Part shown: in pieces, positions 15,827 to 22,667 of the stretch
How the letters are laid out: each line of letters opens with the position of its first letter
How positions within the stretch are numbered: the stretch's first letter is position 1
DNA from: 1162T-S-0a-05 sp050299435
GTDB lineage: Bacteria > Pseudomonadota > Gammaproteobacteria > Pseudomonadales > Cellvibrionaceae
Assembly: GCA_050299435.1 (NCBI GenBank)
Contig: JBNKVX010000054.1
Span: forward strand, 1 to 22,667
Reading direction: 5' to 3'
Length of the DNA: 22,667 nt
Notes under the pieces: generated by a model
The model's input: only the letters and a program-made list of their open reading frames with translations
What the model was told of the DNA's origin: nothing
Database searches by the model: none
Position numbers and translations under genes: made by a program

Positions 15827-17588
15827 TATTGCATCCTCTTAATTTTTCTGTTGTGCAATAATCGTTTTCAAGTCGTGCCATTAATGCGGTTTGATAAAGT
15901 GCTAGCGTAAAAGCATGATCTCCATCAGGTAATAGGCTGAATTTAAAGTTTTTATGTTTTGAGAGTCTGTGTTTGGCTCGACCGACGTCGCGAGAAAAAT
16001 AATCCAAACTCACATCGTTTTTGTTAAAAATAAAATTTAAACGAATTCCTGTATCACTTAGTTTCTCCAGGTCACGTATAAGTTGCTTATCCTCTCCGGG
16101 TAGCTGAAATCTCTTACGGAAATATTCCCTTGAGGCGCGAAACCCAAGTTTGACGACTTCATGCAAACTAAATAAAACTTTAAATCTTTTTTGTAAAATC
16201 ATAGCCTTTAGTAAAGATTTAGCAGAGGCTGGGGCAGTATAGGCATCTACGAGGGATTTATCATGTTTGTAAAAGCTGAGTGGGTTAACGAAAAGCAGTT
16301 CGATGATTTTTTTATTCCCCGTGTGCAAAATATATTGAAAAGCGTTATGTCCCGCTGAGCACAATCCACCCAAAATAAATTGGGTGTAGCCATGTTCCGC
16401 TTCGAGCTTATCTAATAATTCATCGATTTCGTCTGTTCGAGATTCGGGGTAGGGGAAAACAGGTTCTGTGCGTTGGTTGTAAACACCGCTTCCTTCTCCG
16501 ATATGACAAAAATCAAGGCGCAGTGAATCCATTCCCAAGCTGGCCAGATTTCGAGCTAGATTTGTATATAGACTAGAGGGTCCGGAGTGGTGTGCTGCAC
16601 CGGCATTAAGCAAAATTAGTATTAAATCGGAAGAGGTGCTCAAGCGTGATTGAGAACGACATAATACTCCGAAATTTCCAAAGTCAGTCTTTACGCACTG
16701 CTCTGTGAACTGTGCGATCTCTAAATCGTTCTGTTGTGTGGCTATATTCTGAAAATCCAATTCGCCTTTGGAGCTCACATTTAACGACGGTATATTTTTG
16801 AATGAACCTTCTATTTTGCCAAATACATTTAAGATTTTATCCAGGAGGTCTTGCGAAACCATACTATTTAAAGGCGGGAGCATCATTTTATCGTTGCCCT
16901 TGAAGCTTTCACTAGAAAATATCTGACAGCTATCTTTCATAATTTGCGTAAACTTCGAAGAAATCCGAGATCGTTCTGGGTGAAGTAGGATGATATTTTC
17001 AATATCGCAATTTAATCGATCTACAGTCGCAGTTTCGAGCTCCTTTAGTTGAGCTTTGAATTTTGTGATTCCGCCTATATCAATCGTGTGCTTCGAAGGT
17101 GCTTGTTGATTGAGCAGCTCCAGGTCGCGAATTAAGCTCGCGCCATTTTTGTATGGGTTTATCAGTAGGAGCTTGTTTAACTGGCAGTCACTCAGAGAGC
17201 TCTCGATTGCCGTGAGAGTGATTAAAGTGCTTGAATGGAAAGAAACAATGCTTCTAATTGAGTTGGGAGAAAGCTGATTTAATTCCTTAAAGGCTAGGCT
17301 GACGTCGCTCGACCATTCTTGTAGTAAATTCTGGCTTTGATTGGTAGATAAACTATTCCCATAAAGGCTGAAATCGAATTTCATCACCAGTGTGTTGGGA
17401 ACACGGGCCAGCAATTCACAAATGCTGCTTATGATTCGGTGTGTATGAGTATACTCAAAGCCAATAGGTGGGCATACTAAAATTGCTTCATTAATCTTGT
17501 TGTCACGTTTTGAGTGGTACACGCAGGTGAAAAGCCGATGATTAGGAGGCCCAATCCAGCCAGTTTCTTTTGCAATTTCGCTTTCCAA
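15813..17588 (-). CDS. Fused tandem alpha/beta hydrolase with Cys nucleophile in the second domain
   Basis: 591 residues with two alpha/beta hydrolase domains. Domain 1 (about 20-250) starts VCPPIGFEYTHTHR and has VSFHSST (115-121) at the nucleophile elbow, with His118 where Ser is expected. Domain 2 (about 305-575) has LLNAGAAHHSGPSSLY (326-340), LRLDFCHIGEGSG (356-368), the elbow GGLCSAG with Cys410, then Asp525 and His558 (DGDHAF), a plausible Cys-Asp-His triad. The domains recall exosortase-A-associated hydrolases 2 and 1, here in one chain. In this operon it may remove or transfer acyl groups from the adjacent carrier protein (inference). The start is a TTG at 17588 with a poor ribosome-binding site, supported by the N-terminal length matching the paralogue at 18916. 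It lies 3 bases after the carrier-protein stop. Confidence 0.85.
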   Translation of the reverse strand: MESEIAKETGWIGPPNHRLFTCVYHSKRDNKINEAILVCPPIGFEYTHTHRIISSICELLARVPNTLVMKFDFSLYGNSLSTNQSQNLLQEWSSDVSLAFKELNQLSPNSIRSIVSFHSSTLITLTAIESSLSDCQLNKLLLINPYKNGASLIRDLELLNQQAPSKHTIDIGGITKFKAQLKELETATVDRLNCDIENIILLHPERSRISSKFTQIMKDSCQIFSSESFKGNDKMMLPPLNSMVSQDLLDKILNVFGKIEGSFKNIPSLNVSSKGELDFQNIATQQNDLEIAQFTEQCVKTDFGNFGVLCRSQSRLSTSSDLILILLNAGAAHHSGPSSLYTNLARNLASLGMDSLRLDFCHIGEGSGVYNQRTEPVFPYPESRTDEIDELLDKLEAEHGYTQFILGGLCSAGHNAFQYILHTGNKKIIELLFVNPLSFYKHDKSLVDAYTAPASAKSLLKAMILQKRFKVLFSLHEVVKLGFRASREYFRKRFQLPGEDKQLIRDLEKLSDTGIRLNFIFNKNDVSLDYFSRDVGRAKHRLSKHKNFKFSLLPDGDHAFTLALYQTALMARLENDYCTTEKLRGCNNEQS

Positions 17589-17591
17589 TCT

Positions 17592-17825
17592 TTAATCTCG
17601 GCTTAACTCTTTTATGATCTCTAAGGCGCTTTCATAGCTGATGACTTCTACCGCCTGTTCAAGTGAAAGGATGATGTCAAATTCGTCCTCCATGGCAGTT
17701 ACTAAATTAAGTTGCATCATTGAATCCCATTTTTCCATGGAATCCGCACGAAGTTCGCTTCGGTTGGGAAGCGTCGTGAGTTCAAAAATATCTTTAAAAA
17801 TCGAGTCGAGTTTTTGTTCAATCAT
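17592..17825 (-). CDS. Second acyl carrier protein
   Basis: 77 residues, the normal length for a carrier protein. The phosphopantetheine site is Ser35 in EKWDSMMQLNLV, followed by the acidic helix AMEDEFDIILS. It differs strongly from the carrier encoded at 8521 (DSM against TSL at the attachment site), so each probably has its own partners; this one sits between a sulfotransferase (12 bases upstream) and the tandem hydrolase (3 bases downstream), with a stand-alone adenylation enzyme last in the operon. It is the natural acceptor for that enzyme. The upstream ribosome-binding site is weak. Confidence 0.9.
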   Translation of the reverse strand: MIEQKLDSIFKDIFELTTLPNRSELRADSMEKWDSMMQLNLVTAMEDEFDIILSLEQAVEVISYESALEIIKELSRD

Positions 17826-17837
17826 CTTAATAATTAA

Positions 17838-18815
17838 TCAGTGTCCAAGAACACGCCTGGCGAGATTCCGGAGCACTTCCAATATATCCTTTTTTAGTTG
17901 TCTAAGGCCAACTCGGATAGGCTTTTTAAAATTCTGCTTTGTTTTAGGCAAGTATCCCAGTTCAATCAACAAGTCCCCTGAATAGTACATAAACTCATCG
18001 ATTTCTGATGAGCTTAAAGTATCTTTCCAGCCGCCAGACACTCCTTTCCTAAAGAATTCTCTAGGTTCGCTACGTTGGTCAGTGCCCGAAGCTTTTGTTT
18101 GCCCGGGGTTTATAAAAGTATTTTTATTATAGTTTCCTTCACTGAGTTTGCTGAAAGTATGGCTATCATAAATTTCCTTAATCTCATCATCGCCACAGGA
18201 AATACCCAAAAAAGTAAAAAGGCGCCGCAATTCGGCGTAGCCGTTGGTGAGTAAATCCTCGTATCGTACTTCAATGTAATGAGGGCTTGAAAATTGTATG
18301 GATTTTGACTGCAAAACAGCGGCCTTCCATTCTTCCGCTGCGGGCTGCACAAAAGTTGGAGCCCATTGTCGCCCCCAACTTTTTTTTGCTGCTAACATCG
18401 AACTAACCACGTCACGACCGTCTCGAATTACGTGAATAAATCTAGCTTCCGGATAGCACTTAAAAATAGTGTCTACGTTGAAGCTGTTGTTGGGTGACTT
18501 CTCAAGTAATATTTCTGCTTCAGGCTTAACTTCAAATAGTTTTGAAAAGACACCGTCTGCAAACTGTCGCATTAACTGGTAAAACCGGGGCTCGTCAATG
18601 TAGGCTGAGATTCCATGAAAGCGAAGTTCTTCAGTTTGCGGGTATGCCAATTCGTCTTCCCATTTCGATCTTAATTGACGAAAATAATTATGAAAGATTT
18701 GGCTTTCTTGCCCAGTAGCAATAAGTTTATGTGAACCCAGCATTAGATGTAGCCAGGTCGTGCCGCTGCGACCTGAACCTATTATAAATACTGGAAATTT
18801 CATTTCCTTTGGCAT
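17838..18815 (-). CDS. PAPS-dependent sulfotransferase (Sulfotransfer_3-like)
   Basis: 325 residues. It opens with the 5'-phosphosulfate motif FIIGSGRSGTTWLHLML (10-26); the 3'-phosphate motif is IHVIRDGRDVVSSML (127-141). ILLEKSPNN (102-110) supplies a conserved Glu-Lys pair seen in this family. It differs from the enzyme at 6199 in motif style (GSGRSGTTW against GAQKSGTTS; RDGRDVVSS against RSPLKRLVS), so the two probably modify different acceptor positions. First gene of the leftward operon that includes a carrier protein, so a role on a carrier-bound or sugar substrate is open. The ATG at 18815 is used; a second in-frame Met (residue 5) has AAGGA too close to be better. The C-terminus is basic (KKPIRVGLRQLKK) and may touch the membrane. 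Confidence 0.88.
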   Translation of the reverse strand: MPKEMKFPVFIIGSGRSGTTWLHLMLGSHKLIATGQESQIFHNYFRQLRSKWEDELAYPQTEELRFHGISAYIDEPRFYQLMRQFADGVFSKLFEVKPEAEILLEKSPNNSFNVDTIFKCYPEARFIHVIRDGRDVVSSMLAAKKSWGRQWAPTFVQPAAEEWKAAVLQSKSIQFSSPHYIEVRYEDLLTNGYAELRRLFTFLGISCGDDEIKEIYDSHTFSKLSEGNYNKNTFINPGQTKASGTDQRSEPREFFRKGVSGGWKDTLSSSEIDEFMYYSGDLLIELGYLPKTKQNFKKPIRVGLRQLKKDILEVLRNLARRVLGH

Positions 18816-18915
18816 AACTATCTTTACGTAGTGGTGATTTATTCAATAATTAATTGTTAGTATCATATACTACAAAAGAGTAAAATATCCGTATTTGTTC
18901 AGGAGAAAAAGCCGA
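18816..18915. promoter_or_regulatory. 100-bp divergent promoter region
   Basis: A very AT-rich stretch separates the leftward sulfotransferase operon from the rightward tandem hydrolase gene, so promoters for both should lie here. TATACT (18866-18871) is a fair -10 candidate for the rightward gene, but its -35 region (about 18843-18848) is poor. TAATTAATTG near 18850 is a possible weak dyad. No stronger statement can be made by eye. Confidence 0.35.
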
Positions 18916-18918
18916 TTG
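18901..18918 (+). promoter_or_regulatory. Ribosome-binding site deciding a TTG start
   Basis: AGGAGA (18901-18906) lies 9 bases before TTG at 18916-18918. The earlier in-frame TTG at 18895 would place this strong Shine-Dalgarno sequence inside the coding region and has none of its own, so 18916 is preferred. Confidence 0.65.
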
Positions 18919-20649
18919 GTAGTCATTGAGCAGGAGCAAACGGCGCACTATGTGCAAGGAAAGGGCAAGCGGCTCTTTGCGTGGATGCATACTGCCGCTC
19001 AAAAGCCCTTAGCGCCGAGATGGGCTGTCATTCTTTGTCCACCCATTGGTTATGAGTATATGTCGGTGCATCGAACGTATCGACATTTAGCAAAGGCTTT
19101 TGTTCAAAGTCATTGCGTGGTCTTTCGCTTTGATTACGCTTTTACTGGAAACTCTTCAGGTAGGCAATCACAAGATTTAACTTTGGACTCCTGCGTTGGG
19201 GATCTAGAGGATATTAACAATCATATTCAAAGTATTTTCCCTGGGATTAAAACGTGCTTCGTAGGTTTTAATTTTGGTGCCGCAGTAATCGCGAAGGCAA
19301 GTACCCTGATGAGCATGGATGCGGTCGTATTATGGGAGCCGCCTGTATCAGGTAGAAAATTTAATCGTGAACTGAGAGTATTGGCAGGAATCCTAAATGA
19401 CGAGGACAGTTCTACCGCAGCTGTCGACGAGGCGGCAGGTGTATTTCTTACAGAGGAATTTTGTAAGCAACTCGGAGATTATAATCTAGCGATTTTATTG
19501 CTGAGTAGGATTAAGGAATGTCTGGTACTGAGTGGCACTGCTAACGGGAAGATTCAGGAAATCGTGGAGCAACTTCAAACCGAAGGGAGAAGTTGTCAGC
19601 TCGCATGTTATCGCGGTCATGAGGGTATGCTTGCTTATCCAACTGAAACGGAAATTCCAATCGAAGCAATAACTCAGCAGGTAGATTGGTTAAGCAGCTT
19701 AATAGACAATAATGAGCTCAAACAGTACCCCATGCCATGCCTTGAAAAATCGGTACAGCTTGAAAGTAATGAAGAGCGGGCAATTTCATTTGGAGACAAA
19801 AAGCTTTTTGGGATTTACACACCAAGCGCTGTTCAAAACGAAGGGTCTGTTTGTCTCGTATTTATTAATTGTGGTTCCGAACATCATGTTGGTCCTCATA
19901 GAATATACACTGATTTTTGCAGAAAACTTGCACAAAAAGGCATCAGCAGCTTTCGTTTTGATCTGGAAGGCATAGGGGATAGTCCAAGTTTGGGGGGAAA
20001 TGTTGATAACATTGCTTATTCTCCCTGTGCAATGCGTGACCTGGATAGTTCACTGGCTTTTCTCGAAACGCAAATGGAGAAACCAAAATTCATTTTGACA
20101 GGTATTTGTGCTGGCGCATACCACAGTTTCAAGGCCTGCGCAGAAGTTCAGAATAGAAATATCATAGCTGCGGTGCTGGTTAACCCCCTGGTATACTCTT
20201 GGTCAGAAGAAGAGCATGTTGCTAATGCGCAGCATGTAAAAAATAGCCGTGAGTTTCACCGTTATCGCGCAGAATTCGATCGTTCTAAAGTGCTTGGTAT
20301 TATATTGAATCCCGGAATGTGGTGGGTCGTGCTACGTGTTGTTTTTACAGCTTTAATAGGCCTGGTTTCGAGGTATGTTCCACTTTCGGGTAACACCAGT
20401 GCAAAAAAAGTTAAAATTAAACTGAAAAAAATCTATGAAGCTAAACGCGCAGTTAAGGTCATTATCGCCAGAAGTGACCCGGGCATCAGTCTTTTGAGAG
20501 AGCAAGCGGGGAGGTTATTCTCCAAAGGCCTGAAAAGCGGATATTTAAGTTTGGAAACGATAGAAAAGGCGGACCACGGAATGAGTAAAGCAGTTATGAG
20601 GGAGCAGCTATTTAAAAAAATGTCTGAATTTGTGGAGACATTTAGGTAA
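18916..20649 (+). CDS. Second fused tandem alpha/beta hydrolase with Cys nucleophile
   Basis: 577 residues from the TTG at 18916; paralogue of the protein encoded at 15813-17588 but read divergently. Domain 1 contains LCPPIGYEYMSVHRTYRHLA and the elbow VGFNFGAA, where Asn119 replaces the nucleophilic Ser; a later GHEGMLAYP keeps a His. Domain 2 contains FINCGSEHHVGPHRIY, FRFDLEGIGDS, the elbow TGICAGAYH with Cys398, then Asp521 (ARSDPG) and His554 (KADHGM), a Cys-Asp-His set. The Gly-x-Cys-x-Gly box is the form found in PHA synthases, which are acyltransferases, so acyl transfer from a carrier protein is as likely as hydrolysis (inference). Segment 470-500 is rather hydrophobic (WWVVLRVVFTALIGLV) and may be a lid or membrane contact. 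It is a single gene ended by a terminator. Confidence 0.85.
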   Translation: MVVIEQEQTAHYVQGKGKRLFAWMHTAAQKPLAPRWAVILCPPIGYEYMSVHRTYRHLAKAFVQSHCVVFRFDYAFTGNSSGRQSQDLTLDSCVGDLEDINNHIQSIFPGIKTCFVGFNFGAAVIAKASTLMSMDAVVLWEPPVSGRKFNRELRVLAGILNDEDSSTAAVDEAAGVFLTEEFCKQLGDYNLAILLLSRIKECLVLSGTANGKIQEIVEQLQTEGRSCQLACYRGHEGMLAYPTETEIPIEAITQQVDWLSSLIDNNELKQYPMPCLEKSVQLESNEERAISFGDKKLFGIYTPSAVQNEGSVCLVFINCGSEHHVGPHRIYTDFCRKLAQKGISSFRFDLEGIGDSPSLGGNVDNIAYSPCAMRDLDSSLAFLETQMEKPKFILTGICAGAYHSFKACAEVQNRNIIAAVLVNPLVYSWSEEEHVANAQHVKNSREFHRYRAEFDRSKVLGIILNPGMWWVVLRVVFTALIGLVSRYVPLSGNTSAKKVKIKLKKIYEAKRAVKVIIARSDPGISLLREQAGRLFSKGLKSGYLSLETIEKADHGMSKAVMREQLFKKMSEFVETFR

Positions 20650-20650
20650 G

Positions 20651-20677
20651 AGCGCTTAACTAATATTAAGTGCTTTT
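20651..20677 (+). terminator. Rho-independent terminator after the tandem hydrolase gene
   Basis: AGCGCTTAA (20651-20659) pairs with TTAAGTGCT (20666-20674) through nine pairs including one G-U, with a 6-base loop and a short T-run (20674-20677). It starts one base after the hydrolase stop. The right arm covers the stop codon of the convergent ATP-grasp gene. In the leftward direction no T-run follows, so it should work mainly for the rightward gene. Confidence 0.7.
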
Positions 20678-21919
20678 AAAATATTTTTGAAATTTTTCCT
20701 TAACAAGGCCTTTAAATATTTTGCTGTAGTAATTCCACCAGGGAAGAAGATCGTCACTGGAATAAATGGCGTGTATGCGCTTTCCTCTCAGGGATTTTAG
20801 CCATTGCTTGTAAGTTATCATATTTAGCGAACGCATTTCTTTTGCTGCCCAAAAATCCTGATACAACCAAATCCAAATAACACCGTCTTCCCAGTCTGTT
20901 ACTTTATCTTGATTGAGGCCAATTGCATCTCTAAATGCGATTACCGGAAGATTCACACCGCAACCGATGGATGTGCCGGTTGTGTTGACAGGTCTCGTAT
21001 TTATTTCTATCAGTTTGTACAAATTGGTTTTTGGGTCGAGTTTGAATTCTATACCCGCAATACCTCTGTAGCCAGTAGCCTGCAATAATCTGACCGCTTG
21101 ATCTTCAACGGTTTTGTTGTGACAGGAAACTGTGGCGGTACAATAACCGAATTTAACTGGGCTTTGCCTTAATTTACTTCGTATACAGTAAGCGAGGGGC
21201 TTATTCTTTTCTGAGCTATAACTGAGGAAAGTGTAGAGATTGATATCGTCACCCTCAATAATCTCCTGGACCATCAGTTCATTATCAAATTGACTAATAC
21301 GTTCATATTCATTGATTAACTCTTCCTTGTTATGAACTGTAATCGCTTTTTTGCCACTAACTACAGCATCAAATTCTTTGAGTCGCCATTTTTGCGCTTC
21401 AAGTGGTTTAACTACATAAGGAAAGTTCTTGGCTTCTTCAGCTATTTTAATGATGTCGTCGTTACTTTTTGGAAACCAGGTTTCCGGAATGGGAACATTT
21501 GCTTGTGTAGCTAACTCGTATTGTAATTTTTTATTTTTCATCTGTTCCATTGATTGGGTATCAGGATTTAATACCACAAAAAATTGGCTCAGAAACTCAT
21601 GATGTCGAGCTAAGAATAACGAGCAATCGTCAGATGCCGGGATAAGTACTCGCTTTCCATCATATCTTGATGACAGATTTTTTAAAAAATCTAAATGCTT
21701 TTCCTCGTTGATATAAAAATCTGGACACAGCTCTACGGTGTCGCAGTAACGCGACTGAAGACTGTAATCCAGAAGATTTGGATGTATGCGTACCACTTTA
21801 AATTTTTCTCTGCCGAGAGCGCGAGTCAAGGTTAGTGCGATGATGCTCATCGACATGTTGTGCTCGCTGCGAGTTTGATCAGATTCGTGAGTTACGATAA
21901 AAGCTGTAGATTCAGTCAT
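20666..21919 (-). CDS. ATP-grasp carboxylate-amine ligase
   Basis: 417 residues. The N-terminal pre-ATP-grasp domain has ALTLTRALGREKFKVVRI and LIPASDDCSLFLARHHEFL (92-110), as in D-aspartate-ligase-like ATP-grasp proteins. The ATP-grasp domain (about 130-345) has NFPYVVKPLEAQKW (Lys171), VQEIIEGDDINLY (217-229) with nucleotide-binding acidic residues, and the metal site GIEFKLDP...LIEINTRPVNTTG (Glu291, Glu305, Asn307, Arg309). The class joins a carboxylate to an amine through an acyl phosphate. The substrates cannot be read. With a PrpF-family isomerase 17 bases upstream and carrier-protein systems nearby, it probably makes an amide in a precursor or decoration. The C-terminal tail (about 350-417) is aromatic and basic. 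No good ribosome-binding site precedes the ATG at 21919. Confidence 0.88.
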   Translation of the reverse strand: MTESTAFIVTHESDQTRSEHNMSMSIIALTLTRALGREKFKVVRIHPNLLDYSLQSRYCDTVELCPDFYINEEKHLDFLKNLSSRYDGKRVLIPASDDCSLFLARHHEFLSQFFVVLNPDTQSMEQMKNKKLQYELATQANVPIPETWFPKSNDDIIKIAEEAKNFPYVVKPLEAQKWRLKEFDAVVSGKKAITVHNKEELINEYERISQFDNELMVQEIIEGDDINLYTFLSYSSEKNKPLAYCIRSKLRQSPVKFGYCTATVSCHNKTVEDQAVRLLQATGYRGIAGIEFKLDPKTNLYKLIEINTRPVNTTGTSIGCGVNLPVIAFRDAIGLNQDKVTDWEDGVIWIWLYQDFWAAKEMRSLNMITYKQWLKSLRGKRIHAIYSSDDLLPWWNYYSKIFKGLVKEKFQKYFKST

Positions 21920-21936
21920 AATAATTCGATTAATTT

Positions 21937-22667
21937 TTACATTTCTACGAAGCTATTACCGATCATAATTACTCTGGCTGATCGGTTCAGAAAAACTTCT
22001 TGTAATTGTGAAAAGTCTTTAGCGTCTCTCGCATCAAGGTTATTAAAAGTGAGGCCTACCTCAAGTATACCTTCAGGATGGGAAATGCTAAATTTGTCTA
22101 GATTTCGTGAGTCTCGAGAAAGCTGGTTGGTTACCGTGCCCTCAATGAATGCAGATACACAGGTTGCGATAGCACCAGAGACAGCATAAGCGCGATGGGT
22201 TTTGATAGGATTAATAATTCGTCCTACGATATCTCCAGTGTCTGATACATCAGTACTCAGTAAACAAATTTTCACTTGTCCTTTATGTAGAGTCAGCTGC
22301 GTTTTCTCAGATACCAAATCTTTAACGACATCACGTAAGTCTTCAATACGATTTTTGATCTCCAGGAGGGAGTCAATTTCCAGGGGGCTTTCACTACCTT
22401 GTAGTCCAAGTTGTTCTGCCTTAAAGAAGGCATACAATGCACCGGCATCAATAACAGACACGTCCAATTCATCTTCGTTGAGTTTCACGAGATCCATCAC
22501 TTTTCCAGTCGGCAAAAGTTCACCGGTGGTTTTCCCGATAGGCTCCGAAAAATTCAGTTTTACGTCAAAGGAGCTGCCCAGGGTTTCTGAACAAAGTGAA
22601 TCAGATAATTGTGCTTCAATTATTGAGGCAGTATTTCTGTTATAGATTTTTACAGAGTTTTTTCTGT
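21937..22667 (-). CDS. PrpF-family isomerase (5' end beyond the window)
   Basis: The frame is open through the right window edge, so about 243 codons are visible and the N-terminus is missing. A TTG at 22515 is internal: upstream residues such as VKIYNRNTASIIEAQL and FSEPIGKTTGELLPTGKVMD are typical PrpF sequence (the family's conserved P-x-G-x-TG-x-LLPTG block). Later come VIDAGALYAFFKAEQLGLQGSE, KTHRAYAVSGAIATCVSAFIEGTV and ISHPEGILEVGL. PrpF proteins share the diaminopimelate-epimerase fold and isomerise unsaturated di- or tricarboxylates such as methylaconitate or oxalomesaconate. The complete protein would be near 350-400 residues. It is probably co-transcribed with the ATP-grasp gene 17 bases downstream, which suggests that they process one carboxylic acid; which acid is unknown. 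Confidence 0.85.
   Translation of the reverse strand, partial: RKNSVKIYNRNTASIIEAQLSDSLCSETLGSSFDVKLNFSEPIGKTTGELLPTGKVMDLVKLNEDELDVSVIDAGALYAFFKAEQLGLQGSESPLEIDSLLEIKNRIEDLRDVVKDLVSEKTQLTLHKGQVKICLLSTDVSDTGDIVGRIINPIKTHRAYAVSGAIATCVSAFIEGTVTNQLSRDSRNLDKFSISHPEGILEVGLTFNNLDARDAKDFSQLQEVFLNRSARVIMIGNSFVEM

Noticed and set aside
17641..17985. 114-codon open frame on the plus strand
   Set aside because: It is antisense to the second carrier protein and the end of the sulfotransferase, both well supported.
22513..22515. TTG at 22515 as start of the PrpF-family protein
   Set aside because: The frame upstream continues to the window edge with family-typical sequence, so this codon is an internal Leu.
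22202..22645. 147-codon open frame on the plus strand
   Set aside because: It is antisense to the PrpF-family gene, which has clear family motifs across the same bases; the Ser/Thr-rich translation looks like a shadow.

Overview
The window holds no rRNA, tRNA, CRISPR array or insertion sequence. It is a dense, moderately AT-rich bacterial locus that looks like part of a surface or exopolysaccharide gene cluster. Two different PAPS-type sulfotransferases, secreted glycoside hydrolases with Sec signal peptides and several glycosyltransferases suggest a Gram-negative, probably marine gammaproteobacterium that makes a sulfated glycan. The taxonomic guess rests on gene content only and is weak.

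Left part (1-8275): the 3' end of a membrane protein; a convergent membrane-anchored GT2 glycosyltransferase; then a rightward run of a secreted clan GH-A-like hydrolase with a C-terminal sorting-type tail, a rho-independent terminator, a GT-B glycosyltransferase, a paralogue of the hydrolase without the tail, and a sulfotransferase. A GT4 glycosyltransferase lies convergent to the sulfotransferase.

Middle (8276-14343): a tightly coupled rightward five-gene operon of acyl carrier protein, acyl-CoA-dehydrogenase-type flavoprotein, amino acid:[carrier protein] ligase (a class II aminoacyl-tRNA synthetase relative), a DUF1839-like protein and a cytoplasmic GH2 enzyme. Known biochemistry of the ligase family means an amino acid is loaded onto the carrier protein. 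The DUF1839-like protein has a layout like the papain-fold acyltransferase BtrH, so it is a good candidate for moving that amino acid to an acceptor.

Right part (14348-22667): a leftward operon of sulfotransferase, second carrier protein, two-domain alpha/beta hydrolase and amino-acid-type adenylation enzyme; a divergent gene for a second two-domain alpha/beta hydrolase; and a leftward pair of a PrpF-family isomerase (cut by the window edge) and an ATP-grasp ligase. The adenylation/carrier/hydrolase set recalls the ligase, ACP and hydrolase genes that accompany exosortase-A exopolysaccharide loci, but here the two hydrolase domains are fused and no exosortase is visible.

Working hypothesis (inference): two carrier-protein (thiotemplate) systems make and transfer amino-acid-derived groups onto a sulfated glycan, possibly onto an amino sugar. 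Three observations give it substance: all three glycoside hydrolases lack the usual Asn before the acid/base Glu, both fused hydrolases carry Cys in the C-terminal nucleophile position and no Ser in the N-terminal one, and the BtrH-like layout of the DUF1839-like protein.
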